From: Sepiola atlantica
Taxonomy: Eukaryota > Mollusca > Cephalopoda > Sepiida > Sepiolidae
Length of the DNA: 64,000 nucleotides
Reading direction: 5' to 3'
Assembly (NCBI GenBank): GCA_963556195.1
Contig: OY744519.1
Span: 104,653,500-104,717,499, forward strand
Shown here: piece by piece, positions 1 to 13,800 of the stretch
Layout: every line of letters begins with the position of its first letter
How positions within the stretch are numbered: position 1 is the first letter of the stretch
Translations under genes and position numbers: made by a program
Notes under the pieces: generated by a model
What the model was told of the DNA's origin: nothing
Seen by the model: only the letters and a program-made list of their open reading frames with translations
Databases searched by the model: none

Positions 1-130
1 TCTTTTTACCTCAAATGCTGGACATGATAGTAAAATAAACCACTCATCCAATAACAAAACAGAAGAAACGAATAGTGAATAAATGAGAATTTGTTTGTAA
101 GGAATATGCAAATTAGTTTCAGTGTTAGAA

Positions 131-202
131 TGGCACGGTAGCTAAGTCGTAAACGGCACGGACTGAGTACCTGGGTGCCGGGTTCGAATCTAGTTCGTTC
201 CA
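131..202 (+). repeat. tRNA-like SINE head
   Basis: A 72-base tRNA-like unit. It has an internal promoter A box (TAGCTAAGTCG, 139-149) and B box (GGTTCGAATCT, 181-191), and seven-base ends (131-137 and 196-202) that pair with one mismatch like an acceptor stem. The interior does not fold as a regular anticodon arm, so this is more likely the head of a tRNA-derived SINE than a working tRNA gene. Octopus genomes are known to carry several such families. About 190 bases of unrecognised AT-rich DNA follow. Confidence 0.6.
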
Positions 203-387
203 CAGAAACACTTTCATCAAAACCCACACCTGAATTTGTGGTTAAATTCCTGGAGAAGAAGTAAATAAAATACTTTATAAAGTTGCTAGTATATCCACGA
301 CTAAGTATATTAGGAAGTTGTTTTTACTTTTTAAATTGAGAAAGTTGGCATTTAATAACAATGTCAGTGCGACAAATAATTACATAG

Positions 388-390
<3 letters not shown>

Positions 391-433
<43 letters not shown>
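391..433. repeat. (TA)n microsatellite
   Basis: An uninterrupted AT dinucleotide run. It abuts the end of the Penelope-like/hammerhead-core-like segment at 434-545. Confidence 0.98.
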
Positions 434-434
<1 letters not shown>

Positions 435-545
435 TTATCCACAAACAGATGTTCCTAGAAAAGCCAGTGTTTCAAGCCGAGATAGAAACTCGGCCGTCTA
501 GATGAGAGTCGGCGTTTCTAGGCATTTATCTATCATCAGGGAGTA
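434..545 (-). repeat. Retroelement end with hammerhead-core-like motif
   Basis: Read on the minus strand, this segment holds CTGATGA (533-539), a three-base-pair helix TAG/CTA with an eight-base loop, then GAAAC (514-518), the layout of a hammerhead core. A perfect hairpin, GCCGAG/CTCGGC, follows at about 477-495. The minus-strand end, TGTGGATAAG, runs into the (TA)n array, as in the hammerhead-like copy at 45.1 kb. No good stem I or stem III is visible, so ribozyme activity is not supported. It may be a terminal piece of a Penelope-like element that removed the 3' half of the neighbouring LINE. Confidence 0.35.
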
Positions 546-574
546 AACAAAATCTAAATGATAAAAATGTCCAA

Positions 575-2975
<2,401 letters not shown>

Positions 2976-3051
<76 letters not shown>

Positions 3052-3052
3052 A
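2976..3052. repeat. (ATT)n array, 77 bp
   Basis: Perfect trinucleotide array at the exact 5' truncation point of LINE copy B and the 3' limit of LINE copy C. Confidence 0.98.

Positions 3053-5110
<2,058 letters not shown>

Positions 5111-5191
<81 letters not shown>
5111..5191. repeat. (ATT)n array, ~81 bp
   Basis: Perfect trinucleotide array between LINE copy D (5' break) and LINE copy E (3' end). Confidence 0.98.
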
Positions 5192-6275
5192 TACTTACTA
5201 GGAGTTCTCACACAGGTCATCAGTAGTTGCACACCGACAACCGGTGGTATTCCCTGGAGTCTGAGTGACAGCAAGTCTCCCCAGATTTCCAGTATTCTCC
5301 ACCTCTTTTCGATAGCCACTGTAACAATACACGTTACATTCAATTTACTCTATACGTTTCGTAACCACAGTCTTAAATCTTCACGTATCAATTTACGGCC
5401 CTTCAGGCCTTTTTAAAACCACGAATCTGTTCACGGCATCTCAAGCCTTTTTCAATTACGGCCTCTGTTCATTTATACGTATCTTAAAGTCTCTAAAAAG
5501 TTCTCAAATAAATCTCAAGGTTTACCTTATCTTCTGTTCTCTTCTTTGGCCTGTGATTCGTCTAGTCTTCGCTGGCTGTGTTGTCTTGATCGAAGGAAGA
5601 GGTCTGTCTCAGACAGAATGAATACACGAGACACGAATTTTCTTGAAGGGAAATTTCACACAAGTTTCTTTATTCTCACACAATTCTTATCTCTTGGTTC
5701 GTTTGCTGTCAGGGGGATTCCGGTTTCGACTCTCTCATACTTCGGCTATCTTCTTTCCTTTCGGGATATCTTCTGCCCTCCCAGAACGGGGCCTTACCAG
5801 TTTGCCGGCTACATGCTCGCACCCGGTCTGAACGGTATCGCCTCTAAGCTCAGACTGATTCTAAAAAGCTAAGTTCTTGTTTTCTGTGGTGACGCAATCA
5901 TCATTCCCACGCACGATATGGGGACAAAAACGACTCACTCTGATCTCTGACTCAAAGGTCACGTCAGGTGTCTAAATTTGTTATGACTATTCTTGGATCA
6001 AACACTTCTCTGAACTCACTTCTGAGTCCAGAAACAAAACCTATTTTTCAATAACAAAATTAGCTATTTGATACTAGTTAACCTACTGTGCCTTGCATAA
6101 TGGGGCCCTACGGTATTGTAACACCACCGCAAATAAACTTGCAGTATCATAACAACCGTTTACCATAGATTTGATGGTGTCTGCTTCCAGAACTCCAAGA
6201 TATTTGTAGCTATCCTGTTCACCTAGCGCTCTCATTTGTTCTTGGTTGGGGAGTTCCATGCCCTCTGTTGTCTCC
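5192..6275 (-). mobile_element. R4/Dong-like LINE copy E, internally deleted, split by an LTR-like insert
   Basis: Minus-strand copy made of two LINE parts. The 3' UTR (5192-5319 and 6124-6166) has the conserved CTAGGAGTT end at the array. A short coding piece (about 6167-6275) reads METTEGMELPNQEQ, MRALGEQDSYKYLGVLEAD. Coding sequence is joined straight to 3' UTR, so everything equivalent to about 6510-7955 of copy F is missing. The join shares ATTT with both sides, suggesting microhomology. The 5' break again lies at (ATT)n (6276). An 804-bp element sits inside the UTR (see 5320-6123). Confidence 0.85.
5320..6123. mobile_element. Probable solo LTR (804 bp) with CCAC target duplication
   Basis: Begins TGTAACAATAC and ends GTATTGTAACA: TG...CA ends with an 11-base terminal inverted repeat, one mismatch. 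It is flanked by the 4-base duplication CCAC (5316-5319 and 6124-6127). Removing it rejoins LINE 3' UTR sequence that aligns continuously with copies B and F. It is more GC-rich than its surroundings and contains AATAAA on the plus strand (5507-5512) and on the minus strand (about 5670). The ends, duplication size and length fit a solo LTR of a Ty3-type retrotransposon. A non-autonomous DNA element is the main alternative. Orientation is unclear, with minus slightly favoured by polyadenylation signal placement. The 108-codon open frame inside it resembles nothing I know. Confidence 0.7.
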
Positions 6276-6276
6276 A

Positions 6277-6330
<54 letters not shown>

Positions 6331-6331
6331 T
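6276..6331. repeat. (ATT)n array, ~56 bp
   Basis: Perfect trinucleotide array between LINE copy E (5' break) and LINE copy F (3' end). Confidence 0.98.
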
Positions 6332-6749
6332 ACTCACTAGGAGTTATCACACTGGTCATCGTCAGTGATCGCCCACTGCCGACAACCTGTGGTATTCCCT
6401 GGAGTTTGAGTGACAACAAATCTCCTCAGACTTCCAGTATGCTCCATCTTTTTTCGTTCATCACCGCTGATGACCTTGCGGTATCGCAACAGCCACCTAC
6501 CAATGATTTCCCGCTGTTAAGGGCCATTGGTCCCCTCCGGGGCCCCGAGTGGCAACAAGCCTCCCCAAGGTCCCAGAGCTGTCCGCGCTCTTCCAGTGGA
6601 GGTCTGGTTTGCGCTTTCCCTCCTCAACCCTCTGTTCATAATTTTCGTGGCGTTAGCCTATGCTTGCGCCTCTCTCGTGCGGTTGTATTTTCCCCGTTCT
6701 GTTGTCTTGTGCTTCCATGTGTTTGTTCTCCATTCGTTGCTTATGTGGG
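6332..6749 (-). other. 3' UTR of LINE copy F
   Basis: Non-coding tail shared with copies B, D and E. Conserved blocks include the 3' terminal CTAGGAGTTATCACAC (plus-strand sense, 6336-6351) and the segment around GACCTTGCGGTATCGCAACAG. This region is what the element's own reverse transcriptase would be expected to recognise for target-primed reverse transcription, which may explain why it is the best-conserved part between copies. Confidence 0.8.
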
Positions 6750-7070
6750 TTAGTTTTTGCATTCGAGGACATTTCTCAGGATTGTAGCTGTTTTGATCAT
6801 TACTGTCCTTTGTATGGTCTCAGTTATCCCTTTGATTCCTATTTCTCCTAGTCTTTTCTCCATGTTTTTGGGGACTGTTCCTAGTGCTCCTATGATCATT
6901 GGTGTTATACTGACTTTCTTCATGTTCCATATTCCTTTCAATTCTCTGGCAAGTTCAGTATATTTGCTTCTTTTTTCCGTCTCTTTGATCTTCACTCTGT
7001 GGCCTGCTGGAACGGCAAAGTCCACGATTTTGCAGGATATTTCTTTCTTGTTGATTATTATCATATCCGG
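6750..7070 (-). pseudogene. LINE copy F restriction-like endonuclease and C terminus
   Basis: Open frame of 104 residues (PDMIIINKKEISCKIVDFAVPAG..., then WNMKKVSITPMIIGALGTVP). The residues PD, a 14-residue gap and then D (in KIVDFAVP) fit the PD-(D/E)xK-type nuclease of R2/R4-group LINEs, which nicks the target DNA to prime reverse transcription. The arginine codon just before PD is TGA here but an intact arginine codon in copy B (RRPD), so the nuclease is cut off from the upstream protein by a stop near 7072. Confidence 0.85.
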
Positions 7071-7427
7071 TCACCTTGCTGTTATGGGTTTGTCTGTTTG
7101 TACATTCATATCCCATATGAGTTTGTGTTTTTCGTTTTCTAGTACAGTTTCTGGTTTGTGTTTGTACCGTTTTTTCGCATATTCGAAATTCAGTTGTTTG
7201 CACTTTTTCCGGTGTACTTCTTTCCCCACGCTGTCATGTCTGTACTTGTATTCCCTTTGTGCTAGCTTGCTGTATTCACTTATTATATGATTTATCGTTT
7301 CGTCTTTTTGTCCACACAATCGGCATTTGCTGTTTTCCTGGGTTTTATCTATCTTTGCTTTAATAAAGTTTGTCCTAATCGCATTGTTCTGTGCGGCCGT
7401 CAGCAGAGATTCCGTTTCTCTGTTCAA
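7071..7427 (-). pseudogene. LINE copy F linker with CCHC knuckle
   Basis: Open frame of 118 residues (NRETESLLTAAQNNAIRTNF..., then YRHDSVGKEVH and HKLIWDMNVQTDKPITAR). The knuckle reads CRLCGQKDETINHIISEY (7269-7325). The spacing is C-x2-C-x7-H-x4-C, but the last cysteine is tyrosine here, so metal binding is broken. Copy B keeps the cysteine. In R2-type proteins this motif lies just before the endonuclease and helps bind nucleic acid. It overlaps the upstream frame around 7375-7427, marking a frameshift. Confidence 0.85.
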
Positions 7428-8016
7428 GTGGTCTTTTTCTTAGCCATGCCCAGCTGTTTTTATTGGCTTCATCGCTTGTGAGTCTTATAAAGCGTCCATG
7501 TAGTTGTTTTTCTTCCCACTTTTCCTTTCTTGTCTTTTTGTTTCTGGGTTCAGTGCTTCTGGAGTTGTTTGTTGGGCTGGTGTCTCTTGCTGTGGTGATC
7601 AGTCTTTCCGTGTTCTGGGTTACATATTTCTCCAGCTCTTTTTTGGTGTCTTCCACACAGTCTTCTATACTTACCAGTCCTCTACCTCCTTCATTTCTTT
7701 TCATGTAGAGTCTGTCCGTATCGTCTTTTGGGTGCAATGCATTGTGCATAGTCATTAGTTTTCTAGTCCTTTGGTCAAGGTGCCTGAGTTCTTCTTTGGT
7801 CCAGCCTATGAATGGTCCAGAGTATCTTATTAGTGATACAGCCCATGTGTTTATCCCTTTTACTAGGTATCTGCTATATAGTTTAGTTTCTAAGAGTTTC
7901 CTTGTTCTTCGTAGATATTCTTTTCCAATCTTCTCTTTCATATCTTTATATTTGATTGTGTCTGCTTCCAGAACTCCCAGGTATTTATAACTCTCTTGTT
8001 CTCCTAGCGCCCTCAT
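7375..8016 (-). pseudogene. LINE copy F reverse transcriptase thumb and linker
   Basis: Open frame of 213 residues. It includes SYKYLGVLEADTIKYKDMKE (post-palm motif), INTWAVSLIRYSGPFIGWTKEELRHLD, RKLMTMHNALHP, TDRLYMKRNEGGRGLVSIEDCV and WLRKRPLEQRN. These blocks are typical of the thumb and linker in R4-type LINE proteins. The frame is separated from the palm region by a stop near 8064 and from the knuckle by a frameshift near 7400-7430. Confidence 0.85.
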
Positions 8017-8067
8017 CTCCTCTTGGTTTGGGAGTTTTATACCTTCTGTCGTCTCCAGTTTTACTCT

Positions 8068-8808
8068 TTATATCTCTAGCAGTGCACATTTTTCTATTCC
8101 AAACTCCATTTGGATATCCTGGCTGAATATCCTGGTTGTATTTATCAGCTTTTCCAGTTCTTTTTTGTTTTTTGCAAACAGTTTCAGGTAATCCATGTGC
8201 ATCAGGTGGTTTATTCTTTGTTCTGTATCCGTAAACCTGTATCCGGCATCACACTTTCTGAGTATGTAGTTGAGTGGCATCATGGCTATTATAAACAATA
8301 GTGGTGATAGAGAGTCTCCTTGAAAAATGCCTCTCTGTATTTTTATCTCAGACAGGTATTGTCCTCCGGCTGTCAGTTTTAGTCTCCATGTTTCCATTGC
8401 TTTCTGGATGAGATTAATAATCCTGTCTGGTATCTTGTATATTTTTAAGCATTCAATTATCCATGTTTGGGGGATTCTGTCGTAGGCTTTCTTGTAGTCA
8501 ATCCATGCCATGGTTATGTTCTTTTGTCTGCTCTTCACCTCCTTCAGGGTCTTTTGATCAATGTATAGTAGATCATGTGCCCCTCTTTGTCCTTTCTGGC
8601 ATCCTTTTTGTTCCTCGGGGAGCAGTCCACGTTTGCCCAGGGATTGGTAGATTTGTTCTCTCAGTTGTGCTGTGAGAATTTTCCACATTATCGGTAGACA
8701 TGTTATCGGTCTGTAGGTGCTGGGGTCGTTCCTTTTTGGGGGTATTTTTGTATTAATGTTGTTCTTCCTTCCGTCATCCATTCTGGTACGTCTGTTTTGC
8801 GGATACAT
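8068..8808 (-). pseudogene. LINE copy F reverse transcriptase palm
   Basis: Open frame of 246 residues with the ordered reverse transcriptase blocks: YRPITCLPIMWKILTAQL, then WIDYKKAYDRIPQTWI (motif A, 8479-8499), then RGIFQGDSLSPLLFIIA (motif B, about 8302-8325), then INHLMHMDYLKLFAKN (motif C, about 8180-8210). Motif C should end in a pair of aspartates. Here the second is tyrosine (MDY), so even a repaired frame would lack a catalytic residue. A frameshift near 8740-8800 divides it from the N-terminal part. Confidence 0.9.
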
Positions 8809-8852
8809 CCACTCAGTTTCTGCGCTAGTCTTTCATGCAGGGTCGTGAATTT

Positions 8853-9899
8853 TTAAAACCAGTATGCATGTATTCCATCGTGGCCTGGTGCTCTCCAGTT
8901 TGCCATTTTTCTTAGGGTTTTCTTGATCGTTTCTTTGTTGATTTCTGTTTCGGTTCCTTCTTCGATTTCCTGCAGTTCATCTTTCATGTTTTTCAACCAT
9001 TGGGCATTCTTGTTGTGCTTTTTTGGTTCTTCCCATATCTTGCTCCAGAATTGTTTTGTTTCTGTTGGGTTCGGTTGCTCTGTTGTTATTTTTTCTCCAT
9101 TTACGTTTTTGTAAAACTGGCTTTCATTGTTTTCAAAGGTCTTGTTCTGTTTGCTCTGTTCTGATTTGTACCTGTATCGTCTCAGTCTTCCTTCTATTGC
9201 TGCTATCCTTTGTTTTATTTCTTCATGTTTCTCATTTAGTTTTTCCTTGCGTTTCTGATTTTTGCTTCTTAATCGTTTCATGTCCTCCTTCCTTCTGTTC
9301 ACGGTTTTAGCTTCTTTCCGAAGTTTGGTGATCTGGGTTTCCAGTCTGATTTCCCATCCAGGTTTTGTCGGTCCTCTCTTTTGTCCATTCTCTTCGTTTC
9401 TTAGTTTCATACTTACCGATTTTGCCCCTGCATATATCAGGTTGTTTAGGTCTGTAATAGTTTCTGTTGGGATGTATATGAGGTATCTGTTTACACTTTC
9501 TGTTTCTGCTTGTAACTTCTTCGCTACTTCATTCCTGAGAGATGGGAGTTTTGTTTTGTTTTCTAACATGTATCGTCTAATGTTCTTCACTTCACTTGCT
9601 TCTTTTTCGTTGAGTTCTATCTCAGCAGGTTCTGTGGTTCCGCAGTCTTCTATCTCCCCTGGTTCTGTGATACCGTAGACTTCAATCTCTTCAGTTTCAA
9701 TGTGTAGGTTTTGCCCGTCCTCTTCCTGTGGTTTCTCCTTCGGTGGTGTTTCTTGCTCCGTTTCGCCATTAACCGTCTGTCTCATTTCCGTCAGTTCCAT
9801 CTCCGAGAACCATCCTCGCTTAAGGATCTGTCTTGCTTGATCTGCTATCCTTTGTTCCGTTGTATGGTAGTCATTAGCAATGTCCCAGAGATGTTTCAT
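8853..9899 (-). pseudogene. LINE copy F N-terminal region and start of reverse transcriptase
   Basis: Open frame of 348 residues. It has an acidic, Glu-rich stretch near residues 45-110, a Lys/Arg/Glu-rich probable coiled coil near residues 185-250 (KEDMKRLRS..., EEIKQRIAAIEGRLRRYRYK), then FWSKIWEEPKKHNKNAQWL and MANWRAPGHDGIHAYWF, the usual entry motif of R4-type reverse transcriptases. It ends at a TAA just after YWF (near 8851), although reverse transcriptase homology continues beyond. I see no obvious N-terminal zinc finger of the R2 type. Confidence 0.85.
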
Positions 9900-10044
9900 T
9901 CGTTTTCGATAGCCTCTTTCTGTAGGGTAGCGGCTTTTATAATATCACTCCATCACCAGTCTGTTCTCTTTCGTGGTCCATTTTTTTCTATATGTTTACA
10001 GTTTGCCGTTTTCGCTCTGGTTTTCTTGTCTCTAGTCTGTGTCC
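9900..10044 (-). other. 5' UTR of LINE copy F
   Basis: About 145 bases between the first methionine of the open frame and the (ATT)n array. The same stretch is present, diverged, at about 1230-1366 in copy A and also ends at (ATT)n, so this is the likely true 5' end of the family. Confidence 0.7.

Positions 10045-10108
<64 letters not shown>
10045..10108. repeat. (ATT)n array, 64 bp
   Basis: Perfect trinucleotide array flanking the 5' end of the full-length LINE, with short CTG and GAC trinucleotide runs just beyond (10111-10138). Confidence 0.98.
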
Positions 10109-10109
<1 letters not shown>

Positions 10110-10473
10110 ATGCTGCTGCTGATGATGACGACGACGACTAGACAAAAGTAGACAGGTTTCTATTTTTCGCAGCTAATTTAAAACCGAGAAATAATTAATG
10201 GCGGAAAAACTGCCATTGTATACGACATGTCACCATTGCTGTGCGAGTTGACTTCTTTAGTAAAGGTCGTCTGAGACAGTAATCAAATATACGGTGTCAT
10301 CAAGTGAAAGCAATCAACCACTTAGTTTACTGATATGATCATCACACGAATGAAGAGAGGAATTTTCAACAAGTAAGCTTTGTCACTAAGTGAAACAAGC
10401 GAAATCCCATTGACGCATGACTTGAAATAATATATTTCTATTTTATCCTACGGCAACTTTTTTTCACTATGAA

Positions 10474-10476
<3 letters not shown>
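10109..10476. other. Unrecognised AT-rich DNA
   Basis: No coding frame, promoter or repeat relationship recognised apart from the short trinucleotide run at its left edge. Confidence 0.6.

Positions 10477-10544
<68 letters not shown>
10477..10544. repeat. (TA)n microsatellite
   Basis: Uninterrupted AT dinucleotide run of 68 bases. Confidence 0.98.
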
Positions 10545-10546
<2 letters not shown>

Positions 10547-10678
10547 CGTGTTGGATGTTTGGAAGCATGATACAAAATATTGATTATGTCATTAATTTTA
10601 TATTCTACTGAGTTGATCATTGTCTTAATCATTGAGCTAAATTTCACCTTCAATATTTACTTGTATTCGGGAGATTTA

Positions 10679-10679
<1 letters not shown>

Positions 10680-10712
<33 letters not shown>
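10680..10712. repeat. (TA)n microsatellite
   Basis: Uninterrupted AT dinucleotide run of about 33 bases. Confidence 0.97.
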
Positions 10713-10715
<3 letters not shown>

Positions 10716-10804
10716 AAATATGCGTGTTATTTGTCTAACTAAATAACTAAATTTAAATTATTTGAACCTGACTATTCTTTAAAATCCCTCGCACACACAC
10801 CCCC

Positions 10805-11185
<381 letters not shown>

Positions 11186-11494
11186 CAATTATTTATGAAT
11201 AAATATTATTTTCAAATCGGCCATATACACATGTCTCATGGCAAACCTGTAATCATCAGTATGGGAGGAGACAATCCCTGCCGGTCGCACGATTCATACC
11301 CCAATACAAATGTCATTATTAAGTCGGAGCGTTTCCGGTCACGGCCAACACGCATTGCCTTGAAAGTAAATTAACTTCTAAATGCCAAATTCAGCGGACA
11401 TGTTAGCAAGCTGTCAAACAGAACTGAATAGTCGGAGCCTAGAGTATTCCATTACGCTAGTAATTTTATTTACCTCTTCTTGTTGCTGCTATAA
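11186..11494. other. Unrecognised DNA
   Basis: About 300 bases of mixed composition, locally GC-richer around 11270-11350. No feature recognised. Confidence 0.55.
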
Positions 11495-11840
11495 AACATT
11501 GGCTGGCCGGAGAAACAGTCATTATTGGCGTGCTGTTGTTGTGGTAGTGAAAATTGCCGTTATGCCCAACACGGATTCGAGGAGAAAAAACTCCGAATAG
11601 ATTGCCTAACGGAAATTTGGGGGGCGAGCCCCGTTTATAAGGCTGGAGTGAAAAATTTTATACTGTTTTGTCAGCCAATGTTGATACGACTCTTTGATAA
11701 GATCTGATTAGTCCGATTGAGTGACGATATGTGCAAAAAGAAAGAAACCTGGTTGGTTTCTATCACACGAGCTAAGGTGGTCAAGGCTTAAACATTCGGT
11801 TTTGTTAGGAATACCGAGTCATAAACAGAGTTGGCATGAC
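11495..11840 (+). repeat. Dispersed repeat, family W copy 1
   Basis: Shares ordered blocks with 12935-13345: GTAGTGAAAATTGC, a CAGC/CCAACA then GATTCGAGG segment, GAGTGACGATATG, TGGTTGGTTT and GTTGGCATGACA. The two copies are diverged and contain indels. No coding capacity or terminal structure was found, so the element class is unknown. Confidence 0.6.
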
Positions 11841-11889
11841 AAGACTCTCTTTCTTGATAATTGATCGTTTCCACTAGAAACGTTGTGGG

Positions 11890-12470
11890 GATAAGTAACA
11901 AAACAGATGTGCAGATGTGTAAAAAGTGTATCCGCAAAGACGGTTAAAGTGATTAGTGCAGGTATTTCTGTACTTTTATGAAATGAGTTGTGCAAGTTAA
12001 TGTACACTCTGCTCGATGTCAGTAGTGCAAATGAGTATGCACTATTTCAAATATTGTGTTCGAGTGGATTTGCACTCTTGATGAAATACGTGGTGCAAGT
12101 GATTCTTAGTCGTGATCTAAGTGCGTAGTGCAAGTGAGTCTGCACAGTTGAAAGTTATAAGTGCAAATGGGTCTGCATTGTTGTTAATTGCGTTGATCAA
12201 GTTGAAGCGTCTCAGTGGAGTTAATCAACAAACGTTCAATAGTCGGGATTAGTGGGGCACTATGCTCTAAGTCAAATCTATAAGTAGATATTCATGGCTG
12301 TCGGAGAGCAACATTTGTATATCGGTCTGCAGATTTAAAGAGACCAGTACAAGTGGGTCAGTACTGTTGTCGGGCATGTTCATTTTAGTCAATGGATTCT
12401 TGGTGAAATTAATCAACGAACGTCCAGTTGTTGAATAATTTAGCAGTGCATATGCAGCTGTACTCATTTT
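11890..12470 (+). repeat. Degenerate tandem array with GTGCA...TGCAC units
   Basis: Repeated blocks of the form GTGCAAGTGAGTCTGCAC occur about every 40-60 bases from 11960 to 12180, with weaker forms to 12460. The longer segment around GTTAATCAACAAACGTTCAAT (12210-12245) recurs at about 12405-12440. Each unit carries short inverted arms (GTGCA/TGCAC). No function recognised. Confidence 0.55.
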
Positions 12471-12479
12471 AAACTTGTG

Positions 12480-12934
12480 CGACTCTTTCGATAGTGTTGT
12501 TATAGTTTCCTTAGTCTAATTTCCGATAATTTATTTCCATACTTGATGGATGTCATGGAAGATTTGGTTGCAACATTGTTTCTCAGATTTCCTGTTGTTC
12601 TTGAATGGCGATGTTGATGTTTTGCTGAGCCTGGGATTTTAATATACAATATTAAGTCAATAATTCAGTAATGTTTTCATTTTTTCTTGTCTGAGTTTTT
12701 GATAAGTTTCAAAACCGTGGTATCAGCATATCACGTCGGGTTGTCACCACTTGTTGCAAAGGCAGACAAAGAAGGAAAATACAAACTCGTGTGTGCAGCA
12801 AAATATAAAGGTGGCTTCAACAGATTTGCCGATGGGTCGTTACCGTGTGATGATGGTGATAATTATCCTGAACGAAGTATCTTTTGTTTGTTTTTTTTTC
12901 GCTGGGAGCTGTTGCTTTTGACGTAGATTCTATA
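12480..12934. other. Unrecognised DNA
   Basis: AT-rich. The short open frame at 12687-12926 (79 codons) has no recognisable family or splice context. Confidence 0.5.
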
Positions 12935-13345
12935 GAAGTTTTGCTGGGCCGGGAAACAGGTTAAAGATGTTGGTAATGGTGATATTGATAACGATGATGG
13001 TGGCAGTCATTATTAACGCGCTGTTAGAGGGAAACAGAAGAACTTCTGCTGATGATTGTCATCGTCGTAGTGAAAATTGCTGTTTTGTCCAGCAGAGATT
13101 CGAGGGCAACCCCTTGAGCCCCATTTGTGAGGCTTTGGAGAAGTAACGCATTCTTTTCTTATACTCACAACTGCTACTTATATGACGCTTTGATATCTGA
13201 TTGATCGGCTCACGTGACGATATGCAAAGAAATAAATAAACTATGTTGGTTTGTGTTACACGGGATGGGATGTTCAATGATTAAAATAATTTTTTTAAAG
13301 AGTTCCGAATCATTAATATAGTTGGCACGACATACTTACCTGTCA
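12935..13345 (+). repeat. Dispersed repeat, family W copy 2
   Basis: Second copy of the sequence at 11495-11840, in the same orientation, with an extra TGGTAATGGTGAT-type stretch near 12970-13010. The copies are about 1.4 kb apart and flank the GTGCA array. Confidence 0.6.
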
Positions 13346-13424
13346 CAAAATATCTAAATAAGCAGGATATTACATCCATAGACATTTTTTCTCAAATTCT
13401 AAGAAACTTACACAATTTGGTTTA

Positions 13425-13690
13425 TTGAAATTATTCGAACTACTGTTCTCATCTTATATGTTATCCTCACAATGTTTCGGCCGACGTAACCTCCGTACTT
13501 CCTCAGGGGCATTTTGGCGAACTCGACAATCTTTTATATATAACTCGAGAATCTGTACGGAATTTCGAACGGAACCTTCTATTTAATCCCCAATGGTAGA
13601 TCGTTCTCCTTCCATTAGCCATTATGGGGTAGAAGTATTGAGTACTCCTTAATTATATTCTTAGTATCGCTTGCACTGAGCATTGAAGCG
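13425..13690 (-). repeat. Dispersed repeat, family X, inverted copy
   Basis: On the minus strand it contains TTCCGTTCGAAATTCCGTAC, then ACAGATTCTCGAGTT, then GGCCGAAACATTGTGAGGA and GAACAGTAGTTCGAAT. The same ordered blocks occur at 31985-32480, 32500-32840 and 59255-59430. The CGAAAC...GTTGT block resembles ends of Penelope-like elements, but no coding part is present. Confidence 0.65.
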
Positions 13691-13800
13691 TATTATCGAC
13701 CTGAGTTCAACAAGACGCATTTGAAAGTTTTTCGGAGGTTACATCGGACTAAAGTTTGTGTAAATAACACCCAAGATGGGAACAGTAGTAACGATTAATA
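13691..13800 (+). repeat. Dispersed repeat, family X, partial copy
   Basis: Plus-strand fragment (GAGTTCAACAAGACGCATTT, GGAGGTTACATCGG, AAGATGGGAACAGTAGT) facing the inverted copy at 13425-13690, so the two form an imperfect inverted pair around 13620-13730. Confidence 0.55.

Larger units (their letters stand above)
6332..10044 (-). mobile_element. R4/Dong-like LINE copy F, full length but decayed
   Basis: Minus-strand, about 3.7 kb, from the 5' end at the (ATT)n array at 10045 to the conserved 3' end CTCCTAGTGAGTA at the array ending at 6331. It originally held a single large reading frame: charged N-terminal region (8853-9899), reverse transcriptase (8068-8808 and 7375-8016), CCHC knuckle (7269-7325), restriction-like endonuclease (6750-7075), then a ~420-base 3' UTR. 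This order, with the endonuclease after the reverse transcriptase, is diagnostic of the R2/R4/NeSL group. Placement with Dong is inferred from the (TAA)n flanks, because Dong of Bombyx mori is known to insert into TAA repeats. At least three in-frame stops, several frameshifts and a lost catalytic residue make it inactive. Confidence 0.9.

Noticed and set aside
5546..5872. 108-codon frame as a gene
   Set aside because: It lies wholly inside the LTR-like insertion and resembles no known protein.
6527..7290. Plus-strand frames over the LINE (for example 6757-7290)
   Set aside because: They are antisense shadows of the minus-strand endonuclease and linker coding region.
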